DNA of 64,000 nt from Flavobacteriaceae bacterium (lineage in GTDB: Bacteria; Bacteroidota; Bacteroidia; Flavobacteriales; Flavobacteriaceae). The notes beneath the pieces are model-generated. The model made no database searches. It was not told the DNA's origin and saw only the letters and a list, made by a program, of their open reading frames with translations. Positions 1-7,428 of the stretch are shown here, one piece after another; within the stretch, counting starts at the first letter, position 1; each line of letters begins with the position of its first letter. The translations under genes were made by a program, and so were the position numbers. The DNA is taken from assembly GCA_018646605.1 (NCBI GenBank), contig JABGUL010000027.1, positions 186,001-250,000 of the forward strand. The letters are read 5' to 3'.

Positions 1-2
1 CA

Positions 3-404
3 GAGTCTTTGGGAGAGGAGTTGGGATTGTATCAGGATCCCTATCAATATTTTGGGATGTTGGGAGCAGAAATGCATCGTGCCATTCGTTTGGTTGTAGA
101 CACAGGCCTTCATGCTAAAGGGTGGACACGTGAGCAGGCCATTCAATATTCTTTGGATAATGAAGCTGAATCTGAAGCTAGTATCACTTCAGAAATCGAA
201 CGTTACATGGCCAATCCGGGACAGGCACTATCCTACAAGATCGGACAACTTAAAATACGTGAGTTACGTAAAAAAGCTGAAACAGAATTGGGAGTTGCTT
301 TTGATATTAAAGTTTTTCATAGAAAAGTACTTGAGTCAGGATGTGTACCACTTCACTTTTTAGAAGCCAAAATAAACCGATGGATTCAAGCTACTAAAAA
401 TTAA
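3..404 (+). CDS. DUF885 family protein, C-terminal part (cut by window edge)
   Basis: This is the C-terminal end of a larger protein; the reading frame is already open at the first bases of the window, so the true start lies upstream. The segment has the pattern of the DUF885 family (putative metal-dependent hydrolases or peptidases, usually 550-600 residues): EMHRAIRLVVDTGLH, GWTREQAI, then PGQALSYKIGQ and a final FHRKVLESG...PL segment. Only about 134 residues are visible, so neither catalytic residues nor a signal peptide can be judged. The next gene starts 9 nt downstream on the same strand, so they probably share a transcript. The family call is firm from the conserved end; the biochemical function is not established here. 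Confidence 0.85.
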   Translation, partial: ESLGEELGLYQDPYQYFGMLGAEMHRAIRLVVDTGLHAKGWTREQAIQYSLDNEAESEASITSEIERYMANPGQALSYKIGQLKIRELRKKAETELGVAFDIKVFHRKVLESGCVPLHFLEAKINRWIQATKN

Positions 405-413
405 ATTATATTT

Positions 414-1085
414 ATGCATACGATTAATCCAGAGGTACTTCTCTTTTTTAAAGCCTTAGCAGAAAACAATTCTCGTGAGTGGTTTGAGCCTCAAAAGCCT
501 CGTTTTAAAAAACTAGAGTCTGAGTTTAAAATCTTGGGTGAGGAAATTAAAGCCAGCATGAACGAGACAGATGAGATCGAAAGAGCCAAGCTTTTTCGTA
601 TTTATCGGGATGTGCGGTTTTCAAAAAACAAAACTCCTTTCAAAACCCATTTTGGAATGAGTTTTAATCGTAAAAAACCTCGTTTGAGAGGAGGCTACTA
701 CATTCACATTGCTCCCGGAGATTCTTTCCTGGCTGCGGGATTTTGGAACCCAAACAAAGAAGATTTATTTCGTATTCGTAAAGAAATGGAGATGGATGCT
801 GAAGAATTTCGAACCCTCTTACAAGACCCCGTTTTTACAAAAGCATGGGGAGGACTTGAAGGAGAGGAAGTAAAAACCGCTCCCAAAGGTTTTTCTAAAG
901 AACATCCCAATATTGACTTAATCAAAAAAAAACAATATTTATTTATAAAAAAACTGGATGATAAAGCTATTTTAGCGGACAATTTTCAAACAGAAGTGAT
1001 TCAACATTTTAACGCCATCCGGCCAATTTTCAATTATTTTTCAAGTGTTCTAACCACCGACTTAAACGGTGTTTCTATTCTTTAA
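414..1085 (+). CDS. DUF2461 domain-containing protein (TIGR02453 family)
   Basis: A 223-residue soluble protein with the DUF2461/TIGR02453 pattern: an early FFKALAENNSREWFE motif (about residues 11-25), RIYRDVRFSKNKTPFKTHFG in the middle (near residues 62-81) and GGYYIHIAPGDSFLAAG just after. The function of the family is unknown. There is no signal peptide, so it should be cytoplasmic. It sits 9 nt after the DUF885 gene and 11 nt before the M61 peptidase gene, which suggests one operon. Length matches the family. The ATG at 414 is the first in-frame start after the preceding stop, and the conserved domain begins straight after it. Confidence 0.88.
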   Translation: MHTINPEVLLFFKALAENNSREWFEPQKPRFKKLESEFKILGEEIKASMNETDEIERAKLFRIYRDVRFSKNKTPFKTHFGMSFNRKKPRLRGGYYIHIAPGDSFLAAGFWNPNKEDLFRIRKEMEMDAEEFRTLLQDPVFTKAWGGLEGEEVKTAPKGFSKEHPNIDLIKKKQYLFIKKLDDKAILADNFQTEVIQHFNAIRPIFNYFSSVLTTDLNGVSIL

Positions 1086-1096
1086 TATTCTTATTT

Positions 1097-2992
1097 ATGA
1101 AAACCTATCTATCTAAATTTACTTTAAGCGTAAGCCTCGTAGTTCTGTTAACTGGCTGTGCAGCTTTAAAAACCAACAATTCTTCAAGCCCTATCCTTAT
1201 AGAAGCTTCCATAGATCTGGAGAATGTAGTGGATGATAAAGTGAAAATTACAATTTCACCTTCCGCATTAGCAAGTGATGAAATTATTTTTTATATCCCT
1301 CAGATTGTGCCTGGAACCTATGAATATTCAAATTTTGGTCGTTTTGCAGAAGATCTTAAAGCCTTTGACAGCAAAGGAAATTCTCTAACGGTAACCGCTA
1401 TTGATCAAAATAGTTGGAAAATAGAAGGTGCAAAAAAGCTACAAAGAATAACGTATTGGGTCAATGACACCTTTGACGGGCCTGATGGCAGCGAAATCTA
1501 TCCTATGGGTGGAACTAGTTTTGATACTGACAAAACCCACTTGCTCAATTTACATAGTATGATTGGCTATTTTGAAAACTTAAAGGAAAGCCCTTACAAA
1601 CTGTCCGTGCGATCTCCAAAAAATCTTCAAGCGTTTACTTCATTACCTTCTATTTCAATCTCTGATTCGTTAGACATTTTTAAAGCGGATCGTTATTTTC
1701 ATATCATAGACAATCCGATTATGTATAGCGAACCCAATGCGGTTTCATTTGATTTAGATGATATAAAGGTTGGATTAGCGATTTATTCTCCTTCCGGAAC
1801 GCACAAAGCTACTGCTTATCAACCTGCGATTCAAGAAATGATGCTTGCCCAGAAGAAGTTTTTAGGCGAGTCTAACAATACACCTAGTTATGATATTTTA
1901 TTGTATTTAATGGGAATGGATGACTTACAGTATTTTGGAGGTATGATGGGGGCTTTAGAACACCATACTTCAACGACCGTAGTTTTTGTTGATCAAATGC
2001 AGCCTGCAGAATTAACTCAAAACCTTATAGATGTAGTTTCACATGAGTTTTTTCATACGTTAACCCCGTTGAATGTTCATTCTGAAGAGATTCATAATTT
2101 CGAATACAATACTCCACTTATGTCTAAGCACTTGTGGATGTATGAAGGAACTACAGAATATTTTGCCAATTTATTTCAAATTAATCAAGGGTTAATTGAC
2201 GCGCCTGATTTTTATGGCCGTTTGTTCGAAAAAGTGAATTATGGAAAACGCTATGACGATACGATGTCCTTTACCGAAATGAGTGCTGGTATTGTGGATG
2301 AACCCTATGCTGCAAACTATGGAAATGTATACCAGAAAGGTGCATTGATAAACATGTGTTTGGATATTATAATACGCGAAAAGAGTGGGGGTGAAAAAGG
2401 AATTCTTTGGGTGATGAAAAATTTAGCACAACGCTATGGAAATAAAAAACCCTTTCAAGATGCAGATTTAATTGATGAGATCGTGGCGATGACGTATCCA
2501 GAGGTAGGGTCTTTCTTTACGGAGCATATTGTAGGGACCACTCCCATCAATTATAATGATTATTTTTCTAAGGTAGGATTGGTTGAAGGGGAAACAGAAG
2601 CCGCTCTTCCTGCAGTAATTTTTAAAGATGCCCAAAATCCTGTTTTCACTCCTCAAGATTTTGAAGACAAGGGTCGTTTTTTAGTTATTACAGGCTTGAA
2701 CTCTTCCCTGGAGTCCATGGGCTTAAAGCTAGGGGATGTGTTTTTAGGTTTGGATGGAAAAATGCTCCCTGAAATAAATCAGGAGAATGGTGCTGCCATC
2801 AATGGAGTGCTTACACAAAGTTTTATGTGGGATGCCGAAAAAGAGTTTACCATAACCGTAGAGCGTAATAGCGAAACCCTTACTCTTTCAGGAAAAGTAG
2901 GTACTCCAAGTGCTTTGATGTCCGGAATAGTGGAAGATCCAAATGCTACAGATACAGCTCTTTCTTTGCGCAAAGCATGGATGTTTAACTAA
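1097..2992 (+). CDS. M61 family metallopeptidase lipoprotein with PDZ domain
   Basis: A 631-residue predicted lipoprotein: the N-terminus has a hydrophobic stretch ending in a lipobox, LTGC, with Cys21. The zinc site is HEFFH at residues 316-320, with the likely third ligand Glu350 in WMYEG, the gluzincin arrangement of peptidase family M61 (glycyl aminopeptidase-like). A PDZ-like region follows in the last 150 residues (VITGLNSSLESMGLKLGD and GLDGKML). The protein probably works in the periplasm or at the cell surface on peptides. It is the last gene of the three-gene run that begins at the left edge. Length and domain order are usual for Bacteroidota M61 proteins. Substrate specificity cannot be read from the sequence. 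Confidence 0.9.
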   Translation: MKTYLSKFTLSVSLVVLLTGCAALKTNNSSSPILIEASIDLENVVDDKVKITISPSALASDEIIFYIPQIVPGTYEYSNFGRFAEDLKAFDSKGNSLTVTAIDQNSWKIEGAKKLQRITYWVNDTFDGPDGSEIYPMGGTSFDTDKTHLLNLHSMIGYFENLKESPYKLSVRSPKNLQAFTSLPSISISDSLDIFKADRYFHIIDNPIMYSEPNAVSFDLDDIKVGLAIYSPSGTHKATAYQPAIQEMMLAQKKFLGESNNTPSYDILLYLMGMDDLQYFGGMMGALEHHTSTTVVFVDQMQPAELTQNLIDVVSHEFFHTLTPLNVHSEEIHNFEYNTPLMSKHLWMYEGTTEYFANLFQINQGLIDAPDFYGRLFEKVNYGKRYDDTMSFTEMSAGIVDEPYAANYGNVYQKGALINMCLDIIIREKSGGEKGILWVMKNLAQRYGNKKPFQDADLIDEIVAMTYPEVGSFFTEHIVGTTPINYNDYFSKVGLVEGETEAALPAVIFKDAQNPVFTPQDFEDKGRFLVITGLNSSLESMGLKLGDVFLGLDGKMLPEINQENGAAINGVLTQSFMWDAEKEFTITVERNSETLTLSGKVGTPSALMSGIVEDPNATDTALSLRKAWMFN

Positions 2993-3049
2993 CAATTACC
3001 CCCTTTAAAACAACGGATAGCGCATGAAATGTGCTGCTATGTATTCAAT

Positions 3050-3451
3050 CTACAACTGAACTTCAAAGAGCTGCACTTGATCTTTGAGGCGCTCAATGAT
3101 CATTTGTGTCATACGCTTGTTTAGTGCTGAGGAATTGAGGGTGTATTGATTGTATTCTTTCACTGTGAAAAGACCAATGACCATGCCTTCCATAGAGTTG
3201 CGAAATTTCTGATCTTTAGTCAAACTATCCTCAATATATGCCAAGCGTTTTTCTAAATTTAAGCTGTAAAAAACACCCTTGCGCTTTTTAATATAAGTGC
3301 CAAAAACCAATAGGAGTAGGGAGTTTTGAAGTTTTAAAATAGGGCGTAGGGTCTCATTCTGAAAACGCTCCTCCATACTCATGTTAGCAAACACCACCGT
3401 TTTCTTAATCTCTGGCCGAATGCGCAGAAAATCATTGGGTCGATCGTTCAT
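3050..3451 (-). CDS. Conserved flavobacterial protein of unknown function (often labelled glyoxalase)
   Basis: A 133-residue protein beginning MNDRPNDFLRIRPEIKK. I recall homologues in Flavobacteriaceae with the same FQNETLRPILKLQN, VFYSLNLEKRLAYIE and SSALNKRM blocks; they are often labelled glyoxalase in databases, but I see no vicinal-oxygen-chelate metal motif supporting that. The frame is open up to 3520, but the first 23 codons of that longer version do not look conserved and overlap a palindrome, so I prefer the ATG at 3451. A weak promoter box (TATTTTTA on the minus strand, 3466-3473) lies just upstream. It is convergent with the M61 peptidase gene. Function unknown; no signal peptide or membrane segment. 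Confidence 0.7.
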   Translation of the reverse strand: MNDRPNDFLRIRPEIKKTVVFANMSMEERFQNETLRPILKLQNSLLLLVFGTYIKKRKGVFYSLNLEKRLAYIEDSLTKDQKFRNSMEGMVIGLFTVKEYNQYTLNSSALNKRMTQMIIERLKDQVQLFEVQL

Positions 3452-3513
3452 GGTTTCTTTTTTGCTAAAAATAAACTCTTTTGTAATGGTATAAAGGGGT
3501 ATTGGATAGGTAT

Positions 3514-3533
3514 TGTTCACAAGATTGTGAACA
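3514..3533. promoter_or_regulatory. 20-bp perfect palindrome, candidate operator
   Basis: The sequence TGTTCACAAGATTGTGAACA has two perfect 9-nt arms around a 2-nt centre. It lies about 60-80 nt upstream of the chosen ATG (3451) of the unknown small gene on the minus strand. Size, symmetry and position suit a dimeric helix-turn-helix regulator. There is no T-run, so it is not an obvious terminator. Which regulator binds is unknown. Confidence 0.45.
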
Positions 3534-3675
3534 TCAATTCTGTTTTTCTATATTTATATATATAAATTTATGTAGCCCCAATCGATTTACTTAAACCGAT
3601 GTAATAGTACTTTTTTACAATATATTTCCAGTTTAAGTTCCTATTAAATAACTTGTGATTACTCAGATAAAAACA

Positions 3676-3695
3676 GCCCAGTTTTTTAACTGGGC
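3676..3695 (-). terminator. Rho-independent terminator after the GlsB-like gene
   Basis: The stem GCCCAGTT / AACTGGGC encloses a 4-nt T loop on the plus strand (A loop on the minus strand). On the minus strand it is followed by TGTTTTT, as expected of an intrinsic terminator. It sits 20 nt past the stop of the GlsB-like membrane protein gene. Confidence 0.8.
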
Positions 3696-3714
3696 CGATT
3701 GAAATTAGAAAAGA

Positions 3715-3966
3715 CTATTGTTTTTTCTTAGCAAACGCATTGATAAGGAATAAGATAACAACAGCACCAATGGCACCAGTTAGAATGGCGCCAATCCATC
3801 CTGTTCCTAGGCTAATGCCTAAGATGTTGAAAATCCAATTTCCTGCAAAACTACCGACAACACCAACAATGATATTGCCTAAAATGCCAAGATTTGTGCC
3901 TTTGTAGACTAAACTTCCGAGCCATCCAGCGATAGCTCCAATAATAATTGTTGCAATAATTCCCAT
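3715..3966 (-). CDS. GlsB/YeaQ/YmgE family stress-response membrane protein
   Basis: An 83-residue, very hydrophobic, glycine-rich protein with three predicted membrane segments (about residues 3-22, 28-50 and 55-78) and a basic tail AKKKQ. The pattern GAIAGWLGSLVYKG, then GNIIVGVVGSFAGNWIF, is that of the transglycosylase-associated / GlsB-YeaQ-YmgE family in the inner membrane, often linked to general stress. It is a single-gene unit: a clear terminator follows it and a non-coding stretch of about 400 nt precedes it. The biochemical function is unknown. Confidence 0.88.
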   Translation of the reverse strand: MGIIATIIIGAIAGWLGSLVYKGTNLGILGNIIVGVVGSFAGNWIFNILGISLGTGWIGAILTGAIGAVVILFLINAFAKKKQ

Positions 3967-4370
3967 GTTTAAAACTTTAGATTGGTTAATAATAAGTATT
4001 CGGGTAACAAACCTTTTCTCTGTTAGCTGTGAAAGGTTTTAAATTCTACAAATCGAATAAAAGATTTAAAACGATACAAGCAGGTTAATAGTATTTGGGT
4101 TTATTAGATAGACTAATTTAAGAAAATTAAATTATTCAATAGAGCGATTTCGTGTTTTTTTACTGTTATTGTTTACAGTTATCGGTTCATTAGAGATTCT
4201 TATATGTTTGTAGCGTTCTTTTTTACAGTGGCTTACGGTCCTCACTATTTGATGTTTTCGTGCCTATATTTAATAAATAAGTTTTAACGATAATTTATAT
4301 TATGTAAAATAGAATATTTTGTACTGCGTTTTATATTGTATATTTACAGTCTAATTAAACTCATCTTATT
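3967..4370. other. Long AT-rich intergenic region between divergent genes
   Basis: This 404-nt spacer contains no convincing open reading frame. It separates the divergent glsB-like and DUF2911 genes. Visible items are an 8-bp inverted repeat AAACCTTT / AAAGGTTT (4009-4016 and 4032-4039) in the likely leader or promoter area of the glsB-like gene, a perfect TAnnTTTG box (TATGTTTG, 4203-4210) without a good TTG partner at the right distance, and a better promoter just before the DUF2911 gene. The rest is unremarkable AT-rich sequence; an unrecognised small RNA cannot be ruled out. Confidence 0.6.
4319..4346 (+). promoter_or_regulatory. Bacteroidota-type promoter for the DUF2911 operon
   Basis: TTG (4319-4321), 17 nt, then TATATTTA (4339-4346) matches the Bacteroidota primary sigma consensus TTG-N17-23-TAnnTTTG at all but the last position. 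The ATG of the DUF2911 gene lies 24 nt downstream. Confidence 0.5.
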
Positions 4371-4904
4371 ATGAAAACCTTAAAACGTATAATAATACTC
4401 CTTCTTCTACTTGCAGGAATCGTTGGACTGTATTTGGTTTACAGTCTGTACATAAATCCGAAAAGTCCTTTGGGGCATGCAGAATATAAAAATGGAGATA
4501 CTGAAATTAATATTCGCTATTACAGACCCTTTAAAAACGATCGTCTAATTTTTGGTGCTAAGGCAGATGATGCACTTGTTCCTTATGGAGAATACTGGCG
4601 TTTGGGTGCTAACTTGACAACTAAGATGGAAATAAATAAAAGGATAAGTATTGGTGGACGCTCTTTGGAGGCCGGTACATACGGTTTGTATGCCTATCCT
4701 CAAAAAGAAAATTGGGTGTTGGTCGTCAATACAAAAACAGGTGGAATTAGTTTCTCCGAACCCAATCCAGAGGGTGTACTAATGAAAATCAATGCAGCCA
4801 CCCAATCTTTAGAGGAGCCGTTGGAACAATTTACCATAGATTTTGTGGATAATTTCCTAAGAATGCGATGGGATACTACTCAAGTAACCCTACCTATTGA
4901 TTAA
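4371..4904 (+). CDS. DUF2911 domain-containing membrane-anchored protein
   Basis: A 177-residue protein with an N-terminal hydrophobic segment (about residues 6-27), so probably exported or anchored, followed by a DUF2911 domain: the family signature VPYGEYWRLGAN (near residues 70-80) and LEAGTYGLYAYP (near 100-110). DUF2911 proteins are common in Bacteroidota, usually about 180-290 residues, with no known function. The stop TAA shares its last base with the ATG of the next gene, so translation of the two is probably coupled. Confidence 0.85.
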   Translation: MKTLKRIIILLLLLAGIVGLYLVYSLYINPKSPLGHAEYKNGDTEINIRYYRPFKNDRLIFGAKADDALVPYGEYWRLGANLTTKMEINKRISIGGRSLEAGTYGLYAYPQKENWVLVVNTKTGGISFSEPNPEGVLMKINAATQSLEEPLEQFTIDFVDNFLRMRWDTTQVTLPID

Positions 4905-6037
4905 TGCGTAAATTTTTCAAATCACTTTATCGCCTTTTCAAAGCGGTTGGCGTAATTCTTTTTTTAGGAGGAATCATCTACTACTGCATTGATAAAATTC
5001 AGGAAAAGAACAATTTGATGGACATTGAGGAATACAGCCCTAAGTCAACTTTGGTAGTCCCTCAGAACCTGGTTAAAAGAGCCAAATATCCTTTTATAGA
5101 TGTTCATAACCATCAATTTGATATGCCTATTAAAGATCTTTCCAAATTAGTCATAGAAATGGACAGTCTCAATATGGCATTTATGATCAACTTGAGTGGT
5201 TTTAGAGGACTTTACCTTCGTAAATCCCTTGAAAACATAAGAGAGAACGCTCCTACTCGCTTTGGTTTGTTCCTCAATGTCGATTTTGAAACCATTGACG
5301 ACACTGATTTTGCTGAAAAGCAAGTTGCACTTATTGATTCTGCTGTTGCAGCCGGGGTGATGGGACTAAAAGTATATAAATCTTTAGGATTGACAGATAG
5401 AGATATTAACGGTAATCGTATTGCAGTGGACGATCCTCGTTTGGCACCGATTTGGGATGCCTGTGGCGCAAATAATATTCCTGTACTCATTCATACAGGC
5501 GAACCTGCTTCTTTTTGGAATCCAAAGGACAAGTACAATGAGCGCTGGCTTGAATTAAGACAAAAACCTAGTCGCTATCGGGATCCTGCTTCTAATCCTT
5601 CTTTTGAAGAAGTTATGGCTGAACAACATGCCATTTTTAAAAACCATCCTAACACGACTTTCATAAACGCACATTTAGGATGGATGGGGAATGACCTAGA
5701 TAAATTAGGAAGACATTTGGACCAATATCCGAATGTAATGACCGAAATAGGCGCCGTACTAGCCGAGTTAGGACGTCAGCCAAAACGTACCCATCAATTT
5801 TTTGTGGACTATCAAGATCGAATTTTGTTTGGTAAGGATAGTTATAAGGTGAGTGAATATTACACCTATTTTAGGGTTTTAGAAACAGAGGATGAATATT
5901 TTGAATATTACAGAAAGCGTCATGCTCATTGGAAAATGTATGGTCTTGGTCTCCCTGATTCTATCCTACAAAAACTGTATTATAAAAATGCACTTCGCCT
6001 TTTTCCTACTATTGATTCAACTCTTTTTAAAAATTAG
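4904..6037 (+). CDS. Amidohydrolase (TIM-barrel) family protein, membrane-anchored
   Basis: A 377-residue protein with a basic N-terminus and one membrane segment (about residues 14-30), then an amidohydrolase-2 type barrel. Metal-site motifs are visible: DVHNH with His68 and His70, VLIHTGEP, FINAHLGW and the late LFGKDSY carrying the usual Asp. The pattern fits hydrolases or decarboxylases of the amidohydrolase superfamily; the substrate cannot be told. The domain should face the periplasm. It overlaps the DUF2911 gene by one base and is followed 3 nt later by the YbjQ gene, so the set is one transcript. Confidence 0.85.
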   Translation: MRKFFKSLYRLFKAVGVILFLGGIIYYCIDKIQEKNNLMDIEEYSPKSTLVVPQNLVKRAKYPFIDVHNHQFDMPIKDLSKLVIEMDSLNMAFMINLSGFRGLYLRKSLENIRENAPTRFGLFLNVDFETIDDTDFAEKQVALIDSAVAAGVMGLKVYKSLGLTDRDINGNRIAVDDPRLAPIWDACGANNIPVLIHTGEPASFWNPKDKYNERWLELRQKPSRYRDPASNPSFEEVMAEQHAIFKNHPNTTFINAHLGWMGNDLDKLGRHLDQYPNVMTEIGAVLAELGRQPKRTHQFFVDYQDRILFGKDSYKVSEYYTYFRVLETEDEYFEYYRKRHAHWKMYGLGLPDSILQKLYYKNALRLFPTIDSTLFKN

Positions 6038-6040
6038 ATT

Positions 6041-6355
6041 ATGCTATTAGTAAACACACCTACTTTTCCAAATAAAACGATTACGGAAACCTTTGGAATT
6101 GCTCGTGGAAGTAGAGTTCGTGCTCGAAATGTAGGTCAGGATATTTTTGCAGGCCTTAAAAATATTATTGGTGGAGAAATTAGTGAATACACTAAGCTTC
6201 AAGCACAGTCGCGTGAGCAGGCACTCCAGCGGATGATAGAAGATGCTGAAAAAATGGGTGCTAATGCTATTGTGAATGTTCGTTTGACTACCTCCATGGT
6301 CATGCAGGGATGTTCTGAAATTTTGGCCTATGGTACTGCCGTTACAGTTGAATAG
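6041..6355 (+). CDS. YbjQ / UPF0145 family protein
   Basis: A 104-residue soluble protein with the typical UPF0145 (YbjQ, 'heavy-metal-binding domain') pattern: GIARGSRVRARNVGQDIFAG near the start, GGEISEYTKL, REQALQRMIEDAEKMGANAIVNVR and a final AYGTAVTV strand. Family members form small oligomers; their role is uncertain. The gene lies 3 nt after the amidohydrolase gene and touches the next small reading frame without a gap, so it belongs to the same operon. Confidence 0.9.
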   Translation: MLLVNTPTFPNKTITETFGIARGSRVRARNVGQDIFAGLKNIIGGEISEYTKLQAQSREQALQRMIEDAEKMGANAIVNVRLTTSMVMQGCSEILAYGTAVTVE

Positions 6356-6460
6356 ATGGAAGGACCCTTTTTTTTATTAGCTGCAATACTCCTTGTTTAT
6401 TTGATATTTAAACGTATTGAGGACAAGAAAAAAGAAAATTTTGAGGATCGTGAAAATTAA
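6356..6460 (+). CDS. 34-residue single-pass membrane microprotein
   Basis: Immediately after the YbjQ stop TAG (6353-6355) comes ATG at 6356 and a 34-codon frame ending in TAA at 6460. The product begins MEGPFFLLAAILLVYLIF, a good single membrane helix, and continues as a charged tail rich in Lys, Glu and Asp. That architecture, the zero-nt spacing and the exact fit into the space before the convergent DinB-like gene argue for a real gene. The stop overlaps that gene's stop by four bases (TTAA). Function unknown; it could assist the upstream membrane-linked proteins. Confidence 0.55.
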   Translation: MEGPFFLLAAILLVYLIFKRIEDKKKENFEDREN

Positions 6461-7032
6461 TTTTTAACGCCTAAAAAGACATTCACTCCTTTGGGAATTG
6501 GATTTCCTGCCGTTCTTCGGAAACTTACTATTTGCCCCGTATGATAGATTGCATCTTCAAGGGGGCCATTCATTAGATTCCATATGGGAAAGTTAGAGAT
6601 TTTCCCTTTTCGATCAAAAATAATACTCATATGAGACACCTGCTCTTCTGTGGCTTCAATCAATTTTTCTGACGCTTCACTAAGGGTTGTTAGGGTGGCC
6701 TTTCGCAATTCTTCATATCCATCAGGAATACCTGTTAAGGGTCTTGTATTGGGTGAATTTTCGGTTGTATTTTTTATAACCAACGCCAACCCATAGATGT
6801 GTTGTAAGGTTTCCAAAGTAGACTGTGCCTCTTCTGTTGGACGGTAGTTTAAATCTTTCAATGTGAGTCCTTCTGTTGCCCAGTAATAGCGAAAACCTAA
6901 TCCTTGAACCATTCTAGCCAAGGTGTAGGCTGCAGTGACTTCATCTGGTGCTGGAGGTATGATTGAGAAAGGAAGTGATTCTTGTGCCATAACTTGGATT
7001 GAAGTGAGTACTATTAAAATGAAGTTTCTCAT
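6457..7032 (-). CDS. DinB-like protein with signal peptide
   Basis: A 191-residue protein with an N-terminal secretion signal (residues 1-16, ending VMAQ) and a DinB-like four-helix bundle: TLARMVQGLGFRYYWATEGL, TLETLQHIYGLALVI and the C-terminal HTGQIVSFRRTAGNP block typical of the family. DinB-like proteins often bind a metal through three His; here the visible ones are in LQHIYG and YHTGQ, so metal binding may be incomplete. It should be periplasmic. It reads toward the YbjQ operon and overlaps its last stop by 4 nt. Substrate unknown. Confidence 0.82.
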   Translation of the reverse strand: MRNFILIVLTSIQVMAQESLPFSIIPPAPDEVTAAYTLARMVQGLGFRYYWATEGLTLKDLNYRPTEEAQSTLETLQHIYGLALVIKNTTENSPNTRPLTGIPDGYEELRKATLTTLSEASEKLIEATEEQVSHMSIIFDRKGKISNFPIWNLMNGPLEDAIYHTGQIVSFRRTAGNPIPKGVNVFLGVKN

Positions 7033-7058
7033 AGTATGATTTAAAATCCTAAATTAAG

Positions 7059-7066
7059 TATTTTTG
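7059..7066 (+). promoter_or_regulatory. -7 box before the YciH gene (start-deciding)
   Basis: TATTTTTG is a perfect match to the TAnnTTTG box of Bacteroidota promoters; I see no TTG at the usual distance upstream. It overlaps the possible TTG start at 7064, so transcription should begin after that codon, which makes the ATG at 7085 the real start. Confidence 0.5.
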
Positions 7067-7084
7067 GGTTGTAAAACACCCATT

Positions 7085-7426
7085 ATGGACAAGAAACTCA
7101 ACAGTCTTGATGCTCTAGCAGGTATCAAATTTGATAACCTAGCCCCTGATCCTGATCCCCTTCCGGATCTCCCCGACGAATTTATCAAACAAAATTTAGA
7201 AGCTCATTTTAGCAATAAAGGGCGTGCGGGGAAAACGGTTACATTAATCAAAGGTTTTGATGGGGATATTCAAGATTTAAAGGCTTTAGCAAAGAAATTG
7301 AAAAATGCTGTGGGAGTTGGCGGAACCGTCAAGGACGGTGAAATTATCATACAAGGAAACTATAGAGATGCATTAATCACTCTTTTAACTGAGATGGGAC
7401 ACAATGTAAAGCGTGTAGGCGGATGA
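7085..7426 (+). CDS. yciH: SUI1/YciH family translation factor
   Basis: A 113-residue protein starting MDKKLNSLDALAGIKF. The C-terminal half is a SUI1/eIF1 domain: KGRAGKTVTLIKGFDG, LKALAKKLKNAVGVGGTVKDG and the final IIIQGNYRD...EMGHNVKRVGG. YciH-type proteins bind the small ribosomal subunit and affect start-site selection, as shown for the E. coli homologue and eukaryotic eIF1. I chose the ATG at 7085 over the upstream TTG at 7064 because the latter lies within a promoter box. It is convergent with ung, 2 nt away. Confidence 0.9.
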   Translation: MDKKLNSLDALAGIKFDNLAPDPDPLPDLPDEFIKQNLEAHFSNKGRAGKTVTLIKGFDGDIQDLKALAKKLKNAVGVGGTVKDGEIIIQGNYRDALITLLTEMGHNVKRVGG

Positions 7427-7428
7427 GC

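Noticed and set aside
3019-3035. Small hairpin AGCGCAT-GAA-ATGTGCT between convergent genes
   Set aside because: Seven pairs with a wobble and no T-run after it on either strand; too weak to call a terminator.
3452-3520. Longer N-terminus for the small unknown gene on the minus strand
   Set aside because: The extra 23 residues do not fit the family and their start lies within the palindrome; no ribosome site is seen.
7064-7084. TTG start of the YciH gene
   Set aside because: It lies in a promoter -7 box; the ATG at 7085 gives the normal family N-terminus.
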